64,000 nt of DNA from Cycas panzhihuaensis (taxonomy: Eukaryota > Cycadophyta), in the NCBI GenBank assembly GCA_023213395.1, contig CM041465.1, positions 124,441,741 through 124,505,740 of the forward strand, in the 5' to 3' direction. The notes below the pieces were generated by a model. The model worked only from the letters and a program-made list of their open reading frames with translations. It did not search any database and had not been told where the DNA came from. Below are positions 32,591 through 42,472 of the stretch, in pieces. The position numbers and the translations under genes were made by a program. Each line of letters starts with the position of its first letter. Within the stretch, counting starts at the first letter, position 1.

Positions 32591-32975
32591 TGTTACGATC
32601 CCAACCAACATTTTTTACTCTGAATAGGCAATAAGAGAGAACAAATAGATCTTTTATTACTACAACAACTCAGATTACATTTAGAATATGAAAGGACGCA
32701 AGAAAGCTTAAAGGACATCAAAAGAGAAGATGTACGTAAGTACAATCTTATAAGAAGAGATTATGACATAAGGGTTTCTTTATAAATGTATGGCCTTAAA
32801 TCAACAGAAGTGATCGTTATTCCCTAACATCCTATTAGAGGGCCATTTGGCCTTTAATCCCATTGGTGGAGGTACGTGGCTTGCGCACACCCATTGATAA
32901 ATGACATTAACTTGTACCACCTTAACCGTGCAATTAGAAGATTATATGTTATTCACCTTAGGAGGTTACATAACA
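32591..32975 (-). repeat. R2 5' LTR (385 bp)
   Basis: On the minus strand it begins TGTTATGTAACCTCC and ends GGGATCGTAACA. It is confirmed by the adjacent PBS and by the diverged copies at 23176-23520 and 8457-8854. Right flank CCTGA; the partner at the far end has been lost. Confidence 0.88.
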
Positions 32976-33537
32976 CCTGACATCTCAATTTTTATATAAC
33001 GTTGCAAATCTTCTCCATATTATCCAAGGGCGAACTATCAAGCAAAAAGTACAAGCAAAATTTTGAAGATTGCTTTAATGAAAATTCATAATGCAGGACG
33101 GACAAATTGAGCGGAGAGACTATACTCAATACTTTGGGCTAATCGAACCATAAGAAAATGTCCTTCTAAACAGACACCATTCTAGTCAGTTTATGGACTA
33201 AAAGCCATTGTCCCTTTAGAATTTCAAGTAGAAAGCACTAGAGTAGCTAATCAACTACAGATGGGGGAAAAGGAGTTATATGATCAACATCTCTTGGACT
33301 AGACAAAGAACGTGCCGAAGCATTATGGGAAATAAAAGTGGAAAATGCCAGAAGAAAAGCATGGCATGACATGCATTTGTGGCAGCTACAATATTAAGTA
33401 GGTGATCTTGTCTTGTTATATAATAGCAAATTTCATATAAAGTTAGGGAAAATGAAGTCAAGATGGTTGGCACTATACAGAGTTAATCACATCTAGTCAA
33501 TTGGAGATGTTTAGATAAAACAACTAAACAATAAGTT
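32976..33537 (+). pseudogene. pol: X: integrase C-terminal relic, part 1
   Basis: Legible blocks in shifting frames: ERLYSILWANRTIRK (integrase core end), QTPF, VYGLKAIVPLEFQVESTRVA, RRKAWHDMHLWQLQY and GDLVLLYNSKF. These match T1 (VYGTEAILPTEFEI, QRAWHDHHLRKTQF, GDQVLLYDSKF) with heavy decay. T2 is inserted at the end of this block, and the frame resumes at 40687. An old non-chromovirus element on the plus strand, possibly the same as the X gag at 6941-8395. Confidence 0.8.
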
Positions 33538-34421
33538 TGTTGACTGCTGGGGTGCCTTATTGCACTTACAAGACACCCATTGCTCACTTGTCAAGGTTAC
33601 ACAGCGCTATAGTCTAGTTTTAGGATACTGTCAACATGGTTATTCACATACATTCCATATATATTCCATATATAATTCACAGAATGGTACACAATGATGC
33701 AATCAATACATACTTCAGCAAATCATCATCACAACACCAAGAATACACCAATTTCCACGTAACTCTTCCTTTTATTAATTCAACAGTTCATTTACACAGG
33801 GGTTGGAATGCATTCCTGAGCATTCCAAAGATACAATCCTTCATTACATATGCGTACCCGGATGGTACTTATCATACATTCATGCTCCAATCTACATCAT
33901 GCGTCTTGTCTCCGCACCTTTGCGTGCAGTGATATCCGGCTCTCACCCTCGAGCACATGACATAGGAATGAATAACTCGGCTCTCACCCTCACCAGGTGA
34001 ATCATGCGTACCTCCTTAAGTACTCCTGTTGGTACCTTTTGGCTGAAGGGTTATGACTGTCTGTCATAACCGTACCCCTTCAGTCATGCGTACCTCTTCA
34101 GTTTATGCGTACCTCTTCACTTTATCACTTTGTTTATCCTTAATTAATTCTTCCTTTGGGTTAAATGCGTCCGCATGCGTCGTCGCACCTCGTGTCTTCA
34201 CCGGTCCCACAGGTCATGCGTACGCCGCCATTTGATTCCGATTACGCGGCCGATGCGTTCTGTCATGCGTGCCGTTCAGTGCCTTTTGTCATACGCACCC
34301 GAATGCTCGTTTTACGCGTTTTGCCTCGTGCGTACCTGCATGCGGTCCGTGCACTGCACAACTCGGGTTCTCGACCTACCTCGATCCTCACCTGACCATT
34401 GAGTCAATTTTAATGCCAACA
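33538..34421 (-). repeat. T2 3' LTR (884 bp)
   Basis: On the plus strand it begins TGTTGACTGCTGGGG and ends TTAATGCCAACA. It contains repeated ATGCGTACC motifs (about 33848, 34003, 34085, 34106 and others). Left flank AAGTT. Minus-strand purines TCCGGATAGA and the hairpin TTGAGCA-AGGA-TGCTCAA (34447-34464) adjoin its inner end. Confidence 0.95.
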
Positions 34422-34509
34422 TCTATCCGGGTCATCAGCTATGGGTTTGAGCATCCTTGCTCAACAAAACTCAAAAATCAAAATTTGGGTATCCCTCCCC
34501 ACTCTGTCT

Positions 34510-35563
34510 CAAGGCGGCTCCTGCGCCTCGGTCCTCAAAATCTCTTCATTTATACGTGGGGGTAGCAATAATGGCATCCTTCTCCTTTATTTTCTCCTCG
34601 AAGGCCCGCTATCTCTCGCTTTGTACCTGTCTCCATATCACGAATCATTTGAATAATTGGCCTGCTTTGTCTGCGGTGTAGGAGGTGCTGAGGGATCTCC
34701 AACCTCTGCTGCTGCTGGGAAGTCTTCCCAATCTTCCCAGGATGCTTCTGCCTCTTCCTCTTCTTACATTTCCTCCTCTCCTTTCTTCCTCTTCCCATGT
34801 CGATGGACAACTTGCTTTGTCATGTGAGGAATAGGTGTACACAGGGTTTTGTAACCGTAAGGACCTTACGCATTTGCTTGAATTCTCCTTTTAGCTTCCA
34901 TGCTAGTTGTGGTATCTGGGAACTCTGCTACCCACTGTTTAATAATTGGTTCCGAGGAGAAATAGTGGTCTGGTTAGTTGAACTTCGGACCTTTGGTAAA
35001 ATAAAATTGCCAAAAGTAATGAAGGATGGCGGAAGGGTTGTGTCCGGATTTCTGTAGTTGTTGCCTCATATTTTCGATAAAAATTCGGACGGTTCATTCT
35101 TTCTCCATCCCGAATTTTCAAGAGTACCGCATCATACCTCCACGGATGTAGGTATATTTCCTTTGACAAAAATGGAATTAATTACCTTAGCCACCTTTGC
35201 AATTTGTTGTCCATGATGTCGGCTACCACGATTCCGCCGGACATTATCCGGGTGTTAGGATGGCATAACTCCCTCATCCACATTTCGGTCGACTTACGAT
35301 CTTTTTGTTCCCAATGGAACTTCTCCCTCCTTGGGAAGTCCGATGTCGTGTGGACTATATCTGCGTCCAATTTAGCTTTCTTCTTTGTTTGCTTTTAGGG
35401 CCATCGAGTTTGGTCCATTAACTCGGGTCATGATACATAGGGTTGCGAGAAAATGTAATCTTTCCGGCTGCACCTTGACCTTTATGCGAAATCTTTCTTT
35501 GGTAGGGCTTGGAGGTCTGCTTGACTTGGGGATGTATGCCTCTTGGCACCCTGTCGTGCTCAT
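34510..35563 (-). pseudogene. T2 extra ORF (ORF3)
   Basis: ATG at 35563 in the context CCACAG-CCATA-ATG, like T1. Legible blocks across at least three frames: TGCQEAYIPK, MDADIVHT, EMWMRELCHPNTRIMSGGI, VVADIM, LLKIRDGERMN, HPSLLLAILFYQ and a basic, then charged C-terminus ending near 34510. Same protein as in T1 and T3, more frameshifted. Retained although RT and integrase are deleted. Confidence 0.82.
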
Positions 35564-35689
35564 TATGGCTGTGGATTTCCAGAAGTAAGATAGAAAACCT
35601 AAAGCGTAACGGTAGAACCGCACGTACGTACCTCCGAGGAACGCTTGTCGTTTCCTTTGTTTTGGTCACCGTAATGCGTGCGGCGAACC

Positions 35690-36310
35690 CTTGCGTCTTG
35701 GTGGTCCGTTCGCTCTGCGTCTGCGCGGGAATGTTCGCAGTGCGTAATGATTTGTCGTTTTGCGTATTTTGTCTTATCGTGCCCTTAGTGCGTATAGTGT
35801 TAAATTACTATTATGCGTGCTCAATTCGTGCTTCCTGCAGTGCATTATAGCGCAAATAGTCACTTAAGTATTTTTATACGGTCGTGCCGATTACGTACGT
35901 CGTTGGTACGTATAATGTATAATTCGAGTTTACGCTCACGTGCCTTTGTCGTGCACGTCTCGTGCTTTTCGGTGCGTATAATGTAATTGAGCCACTTAAA
36001 GTTATTTATACTATGCGTGCACCGCGTGCTTTTAAAGTGCGTATAGTATAATTCGGCGTCACTTTGTCCACTATGCGCACTTCTGTGTCTCTCTTTGCTA
36101 CGTATAGTGTATTTTCTACTTTATCACTATCCCCAGCTATGCGTGCACAGTAACGCACTGTTTGATGCGTACTGCGTAATTCGCTTGTATCTTCTTTGAG
36201 TTTTCCTCTGGTTTTTCTCGGATTATCTTCTTTGTTGCTTATATCAGAATTGAGTTACGGTTATTTTTATTTTTTCCATTTTTTTTCAATTTTTATATCC
36301 ATACCGAACT
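35690..36310 (-). repeat. T2 hairpin-repeat array and A-rich tract
   Basis: Diverged units with paired half-sites such as ACTATGCGTGC and GTGCGTATAGT facing each other at about 35740-36150, then an A/T-rich tract near 36255-36300 next to the integrase tail. The order matches T1 and T3. Units are more eroded than in T1. Confidence 0.65.
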
Positions 36311-36780
36311 GGATCATGGCTCGGTATCAAGGCAATTCGATTTTGCCTCAACTTCATGCAACACGCTATGGTACAACCAGCTGATCCGGCTGGTAAGTTG
36401 CTCCACCCTAGTTGATATAGGATTTCAGTTTACTACCCTTGACCATTTCAGGTAGTAGGCGGCACGATAGTTTCTTCAACTCGATAGTCTTGGTTACGGT
36501 ACACTTTCTCAATCCTATATGGGCCTTTCCAATGCATCTTGATTCTCCTTGGGTTATTTGGGATTTGTTGTCGAATCGCCATACTCGATCACCCTTCTTG
36601 AAATGCGATGTCTTGTCGTGGCGGTCGTGCCTTGTCCTTTTTCGCCTTTTCCTCGGTGTGGTATGCTTTGTCGATTTCTTCTTATGATCCCTTAATTGGT
36701 CTTCTCCTAACCAATGTTCTCTACAATATCTCGAATGGGAAATTCCACATAGTGGTTCTCCATAAAAGGGCTTCACATAA
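36311..36780 (-). pseudogene. pol: T2 linker/integrase-tail fusion across the pol deletion
   Basis: Reading down: VKPFYGE-like linker text (as MKPFYGEPLCGISHS) up to EHWLG, which in T3 precedes the Gag-like modules. It then jumps to EEKAKKDKARHDRHDKTSHF, FKKGDRVWRFDNKS and, in another frame, RRIKMHWKGPYRIEKVY, an integrase GPY-type tail ending KGSKLKSYIN. The junction near 36690 therefore removes the Gag-like modules, RT, RNase H and integrase core. Confidence 0.75.
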
Positions 36781-37930
36781 TCTCCAACATATTCTCCATG
36801 ATTTCTATCTTACGGAGTGGCAACTATTTCGATCACATTAGAAAGTAGGTGACATCTATAGGATGAGGGTTGACTTCATAATCGTCCGTAGCCAATAATC
36901 CACAAATCTCATCTCGTTTTCATCATCGAAGAATTGTAAATTTCTCCAAAATAGGTCGGTTCTTCTTTACGGTAATGGGTCGATGTTGTAGGCTTCTCCG
37001 CGATATGATAGAGGTTTTCTTTGTCACATGAAGAAGTTGTTGCTTCCCTTACAAGCGGTTGTACTTGATGCATTGTCGGTATCACCTCAATGGAGTTCTT
37101 CCCCAACATTGGTAATACTACTTTATTTCCTTCATCGACAAGGTGAAGGTTACATCTTTCCAACTTTGGAGACATTGGGTTTTGTATAGCCAGGGCCTTC
37201 CTAGTAATGCTGGGTAGGGTGTGGCTCCTTTCTCTGTTTCCACGATTGTAAAGTCAATTCTTACCACTATCCCTACCACGTCTACTTTGATATTGGCCAA
37301 TCTGCCCATAGGTCGTACCAATAGCTCATTAGCCAACTTCAGCGAATAAGTCGCTGCTTCCAACTTCGGGCTTCCCGATTTCGCCATGTTGCGGTGGTAA
37401 CACATTTCTGCGCACCCCATCCACAATGACTCGAAATGTTTCTCCCAATACGGACATGGTTACCATTGGATCCATGTCGAATGATGGTATAATTTGTTTC
37501 CAACTTTTGGTAATTCCCTTAATACTCCTCCTTTAATCCAATCAATAACACGAGACGGAGGAATAGTTAGCGCAATCGCTTCACTAGATTCTCCATCAAT
37601 AACAACATTCTGGGAATATCTTCGGCTGGTAATCCTTTAAACAATTCCTCCATTTGCAGTATTTGGGGTTTTACCATTGATTCTTCTGGTGATTTTTCTG
37701 GCTCTTTTTGTTTGTTTTTCCGAACATAAACATTTTTTGTTTCTGGTTTACCCATTGGTAGCATATTTTTTTCCCGAACTAAACCATCCAACACTTGTTT
37801 TGCTTGTTTATACCGATCCATCTCTGTTGGAGAGTTTGGATATCCTTCATCCACTTTCTCTTTTTGTTTGTTCTGCAATTTCACATTCTTCGTTTCTGGC
37901 ACGATTGTCATTAGATTAGTTGCCTTCGCT
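36781..37930 (-). pseudogene. pol: T2 protease and flanks
   Basis: Upstream part: MTIVPETKNVKLQNKQKEK, MEELFKGLPAEDIPRMLLLM. The protease site reads VIVDGVRRNVLP where T3 has VIVDGGAAINVLP. It continues with GSPKLEAATYSLKLANELLV, VETEKGATPYPALLGRPWLY and KTQCLQSWKDVTFTL, all near-identical to T3. Frameshifts near 37400 and 37120. Confidence 0.88.
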
Positions 37931-39650
37931 TTACCCTTGCAATCTTAGTTTTGTGGTCGCTTGGGCCTGATTTACCACATATCTGACGGCACATTCGTAT
38001 TCCAGCTTCATCGGACATTCGGACTTCCAATGTCCGAACTGTAGGCAGATGAGGTATCTCCCCATCGGCTGTTTCTTCCTCGAGGGCTCTGGTGCGCCCC
38101 TCGTTGTATACACATTTTGAGGTGGGTTACCTCTGACCTCGGCCTCTAAATGCTTTTCCCCTAGAATTATAAAAACAATCCCTAGTTGTGTGGGTATCCA
38201 CCTCACATATGTGGCACCACTTCTCCTATTGGTGCGTCGCACTGTTTTTTAAATTCAACTCACATTCCCGGGTGGTATGTGAGTTTTCTTCACAAATATG
38301 GCACCACTTGGTCACCCTTCCAGTGTGCTCTTTCTTCTTCGGTGTCTCTTCTTCTTCCCGATTATTTCTGATTTTCAATCGGGCTACTTCTTTCCTTAGC
38401 GTCTCCAGTTCCGACTCCTCTTCTGCTACCCCTACGGCGGAAGGGTCAATTGTCTTGATTACATTTCAGCTCTCGATCTCATCTTGCAATCTTGACAAGG
38501 AATCTTGTCCTCCTTGGGCATCCATTTCCATCTCGAAATCTAATGCGGATCACAGGCATTCTTGAATGACTTTAGCGGATGAGCATGCATCATAGCTCGC
38601 AACTTCTCATTCAGCCCTCTCACGAAGTAATTCTTCATGTTATGATCCGTGATCGTCTCGTTGATCATACTTGCTACAATAATCTTCATTCGGCTAATGT
38701 AAGTTAGGACGGATTCCCCCGGCCTCTGCCTGATTTCTCGCAATGCGATTTCCACAGCTTCATTACTCCGAAACTTTTGGAATCTCTCCTCAAACGCTTT
38801 CTTAATCTTCCCCCATGGCTCATTTTTGTTTATTTCCTTGTACCATGCCAAGGGTACTCCTCTCAATGTACAAGCGAAGCGTGCTTTGATTTCATCTTCA
38901 TCTGTAATCTTTTTGACATCAATGAGGTTCTGAAATAGATACACGTGCTCTGCTGCGTCTGAAGTATCATTAAAGATTAGTTTCCCAAAGTCTCTGTAGT
39001 CGTCCATTTTGGGAGATTGCAATTTTCCCCCACCTGATGGTGATCTTTCCCCTCCTCCGTCCTTTGGGGATACACTAGGAGTAACTCTGCGCACTATCTT
39101 TTCCAAACAGCGGATTCTTAAATGGAGTTTTTATGTGTATTGGTTCCACTACACCTGGAACTTGTATCGTCAATGGTGTTACCGTAATGTAAGATTGATC
39201 CAATCCCCTTTACATCGAATCTTCAAAAGTCATCTCGTTAGCTTGTTTTCCCAATATGCCGAGGGACCTTCCTCTGCCTTCTTATCGTTGTTACCTAGGT
39301 CCTTCGGGCTGTCCTCCACTGGTATACTTCCCTCTGTTAGGATTTCTTTATGTTTTTCATCCACTGATGGCTTCCCTTCAATCTCCGGGCTAAACAAATC
39401 ATCTCTGATTGGGGCTGGTGTCAATACCATGCGTTCGCCATGGGTTTCCTCTTCCTGAGGTGTCTGGGCTCCACTTGCCTCAGATTCTTCAACAGACTGT
39501 CCCTTAGTCTCGTTGTTTTGCGAACTTAATCTCCTCGCCCTTACGAGGTTTTGCTTCTTTTGACCATCTTAGTGCCCTTTGTGCGCTAGTCTCCTTTTCC
39601 TTGGGTGAAGTATCCTTCTAGGGCTCTTGACCTTGAAGGCCTCTTAGGTG
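37931..39650 (-). pseudogene. gag: T2 gag
   Basis: N-terminal disordered segment (MVLTPAPIRDDLFSPEIEGK, VEDSPKDLGNNDKKAEEGP). Then the capsid, open from 39106 to 38540: MDDYRDFGKLIFNDTSDAAE, ARFACTLRGVPLAWYKEINK, WGKIKKAFEERFQKFRSNEA, PGESVLTYISRMKII, NYFVRGLNEKLRAMMHAHPL. Zinc-finger region near 38180-38320 (frameshifted CHIC motifs) and a CLQFGHWKSEC relic near 38010-38040. The capsid is the best-preserved coding part of T2. Confidence 0.9.
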
Positions 39651-39794
39651 GCATTGGAAGGTCCCCTGGCTGCCGGTGGCTTAGTTCTGACCCGCCATCA
39701 CGCCGTGACCCGGGGTCCTCTGCCCTTTACACATTCTTTTTCCTTTGAGACCCTAGGCCTGTCCCTCCTCAATGGGCGTGAGCAGCGGAACCAA
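39651..39794 (-). promoter_or_regulatory. T2 leader and PBS
   Basis: The minus strand directly after the LTR reads TTGGTTCCGCTGCTCACG. A PBS beginning TGGTTCCGCTGC is expected here; it is not the initiator-Met type. T3 has TGGTTTTGTTGCC at the same place. I cannot assign the tRNA. Confidence 0.6.
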
Positions 39795-40681
39795 TGTTCT
39801 TCTTTGGGGTGCCTTATTGCACTTACAAGACACCCCTTGCTCACTTGTCAAGGTTACAGGCGCTATAGTCTAGTTTTAGGATCATCAACATGGTTATTCA
39901 CATACATTCCATATATATTCCATATATAATTCACAGAATGGTACACAATGATGCAATCAATATATACTTGACAAATCATCATCACAACACCAAGAATACA
40001 CCAATTTCCACGTAACTCTTCCTTTTATTAATTCAACAGTTCATTTACACAGGGGTTGGAATGCATTCCTGAGCATTCCAAAGACATCTGATCCTTCTGT
40101 TACATATGCGTACCCAGATGGTACTTATCATACATTCATGCTCCAATCGGCTGTCATGCGTACTGTCTCCTGCACCTTTGCGTGCAGTGATATCCGGCTC
40201 TCACCCTCGAGCACATGACATAGGAATGAATAACTCGACTCTCACCCTCACCAGGTGAATCATGCGTACCTCCTTAAGTACTCCTGTTGGTACCTTTTGG
40301 CTGAAGGGTTATGGTATCTGTCATAACCGTACCCCTCGATCATGCGTACCTCTTCAGTTTATGCGTCCTCTTCATTTAATCACTTTGTTTATCCTTAATT
40401 AATTCTTCCTTTGGGTTTGTACGTCCGATGCGTCGTCAGCACCTCCCGGTCTTCCTTTGGTCCCACAGGTCATGCGTCGCCGCCATTTGATTCCGATTAC
40501 GCGCCGATGCGTTCACATCATCGTGCCGTTCAGTGCGCTTTGTCATCATACATACCGGAATGCTCGTTTTTCTGCCGTTTTGCCTCGTGCGTACCTCCGT
40601 ACGGTCCGTACCTGCACAACTCGGGTTCTCTGACCTACCTCTGGTCCTCACACAGCCATTGAGTCAATTTTAATGCCAACA
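39795..40681 (-). repeat. T2 5' LTR (887 bp)
   Basis: Aligns end to end with 33538-34421, with scattered substitutions and many 1-4 base indels. Right flank AAGTT completes the target duplication. Contains the AATAAA-like context TTAATTAAT...TTAATAAAAGG near the ACGTGG block, as in T1. Confidence 0.95.
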
Positions 40682-40686
40682 AAGTT

Positions 40687-40934
40687 GTTGACCAAATTGG
40701 TCAGTGACAATAGGATAAAGTTGTACAACTATTCAAGAAAAGGGTATGAACCAAGGAAACAGAATTCTATTGCAATCAAGGTCTTGTGGAATGATCAAGG
40801 TCATGATTGTGATCGAAAGACAAACTATATGGCAACAAATAAAGATAAGACGTGGCATAAAGATGAAAAAATAGGTAATGGGCAGTTGGTAGCAATTGTC
40901 ATTTCCAAGGAATAATGTCAAAGTATATGCATTC
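40687..40934 (+). pseudogene. pol: X: pol C-terminal end, part 2
   Basis: Directly after the duplicated AAGTT the text continues from 33537: KFVDQIG, then SDNRIKLYNYSRKG, comparable to the T1 pol end VNGSRLKPYIE. The rest (to about 40915) is open but unrecognised. L is inserted at 40935, after the target CATTC. Confidence 0.6.
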
Positions 40935-41428
40935 TATTGGAATTTTTAATTGTCTAATACCATGTTAAAATGTATTCATTATGCATAGCGAAAGTATATT
41001 AATCAAGTATAATAAATTAATCATATCATCAGGAATATGAAGAATATGTACACAATTCATGTAATGTAAGATTAACATATCAAGCAATATTATAAACATA
41101 AAGTAATGAACATCATCGTACTGAATAATGGGAATACACCACAAGAGACAATAGATTTATATGTGGAAAACCCAGTGTGGAAAAAACCACAAGAGAAGGT
41201 TGAAGTTAGTAGCTCCTTTCTATGATATCCAAATGATTATATCTCCAAGTCAATCCTTCCTCTCTCAAGTTCTCAAGTGGTGTGTATAAATATTTATAGA
41301 TATGTCAACTCATGAATAGCCTATAATATCTCTTGAGTGTTTTCATTCTCCAATAGGATTTGTACATGAATATGTATGCTTGTTACACTTATCAATGCTT
41401 TTGTTAGTGGGATAATATGAGTTCACTG
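40935..41428 (-). repeat. L 3' LTR, first segment
   Basis: Plus strand starts TATTGGAATTTTTAATTG (minus-strand end AATA, decayed from ACA) and runs to TTCAC, where T3 enters. The second segment is 59602-59649. Together they align with 63139-63665. Confidence 0.92.
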
Positions 41429-41861
41429 TTGACTTAGATTTCCCACAAAACTTGTGGGAAGGGTACACTTGTCAAGGTTGCACAGGTTATAGTCTAGTTT
41501 AGGACAGTCAACATCATCATCCACATATATTCCACAGATTTATTAATGTTTCCACATGATTATATCACAACGGCACACAGCAATATAGAAATCAGCACAT
41601 ATTCCACATTCAATACAAAGAAAACACAATTTCCACGTAACTTCTTATTCCACTAAGCAATAGTTCTTTTACACTAGGTGCTGGAATGCATTCCCTGTGC
41701 ATTCCAGCCTTATACACTAACTCTATCACATGCGTACCTAGGAGGTACCCATCAAAATACACGGCTTCAGGTTGCTTCCATGTGTACTGGTCTCCGCACC
41801 AATATGTGCCGGTATACTTGGCTCTCACCCTAACCGAATGGTCCTTGGAAAGCCTCATAAA
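41429..41861 (-). repeat. T3 3' LTR, first segment
   Basis: Begins TGTTGACTTAGATTTCCCAC (plus strand) and is interrupted at ATAAA (41857-41861) by copia C. It continues at 49480-49873. Confidence 0.95.
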
Positions 41862-42472
41862 TGTTAAACCTCATGGTTTACCTTATGTTTATATGTTAAG
41901 CTTATGTACTTTCTATTTTTGTATTATGTGTGCACTTTAATGCTCATGTGCACTTTTGTACTTTAGGTGTGACTTTATCACTTAAGTGATAAAGTACACA
42001 CCCACTTTATGACTAGTGACACAATGTTGTCACTTATGTGACTTGAGGGTCAAATGACCCCATTGCATTTTTGCTCACACAAAGAGCTTCCAAAGGGACA
42101 CATGTCAATCATCCAAGGCATGTATCTTGGATGTTTGACACTTGTCAAACATCCAAGGCCTTAGGTCTCTCATCTCATTCTATATAATGAGACCTATTCC
42201 TCATTGTTGCTCATTCAAGAGTTGGAGCTCATTGTCATTCTATCTGTTTGCTAATCAAAATTTGAAGGCATTCTTTGGTTGTTGGACTAATTCCAACACC
42301 TCATCTTGGGTATTGTGTTTTTGCTCCTATTCCTCTTTGAGTCATTTGAATTCCTTTGAATTCTTTCAAGTTCTTTGTTACTTTTGCTTAATGCATTTAT
42401 GGTATTGTGCTTTCATTAAAGATTTTGGGACTAATGTGGCTTAATGCCCATTCTAACAATTGGTATCAGAGC
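41862..42472 (+). repeat. C 5' LTR (597 bp) and PBS
   Basis: Starts TGTTAAACCTCATGG and ends CCATTCTAACA at 42458; PBS TGGTATCAGAGC at 42461-42472 (initiator Met-tRNA). A TATA box TATATAA lies at 42181-42187. A perfect 15-bp inverted repeat with a 2-base loop (arms 42126-42140 and 42143-42157) lies about 25 bases upstream of it. Confidence 0.96.

Larger units (their letters stand above)
23176..32975 (-). mobile_element. R2: Ty3/gypsy chromovirus carrying copia B and solo LTR S
   Basis: From high to low coordinates: 5' LTR, PBS, leader, gag, protease, RT (split by S), RNase H fragment, copia B, a short integrase remnant, and a 3' LTR fragment. Most of integrase and the chromodomain are deleted. 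It is the same lineage as R1. Copia A interrupts its 3' LTR at 23176. Confidence 0.85.
33538..40681 (-). mobile_element. T2: T-family element lacking RT, RNase H and integrase core
   Basis: 7144 bp with 884- and 887-bp LTRs and a perfect target duplication AAGTT (33533-33537, 40682-40686). It contains gag, protease, the start of the protease-RT linker, a short integrase tail, the hairpin array and the extra ORF. RT, RNase H and the integrase catalytic core are missing. Stops and frameshifts are present. It could have moved only with enzymes supplied in trans if the deletion preceded insertion. Confidence 0.95.
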
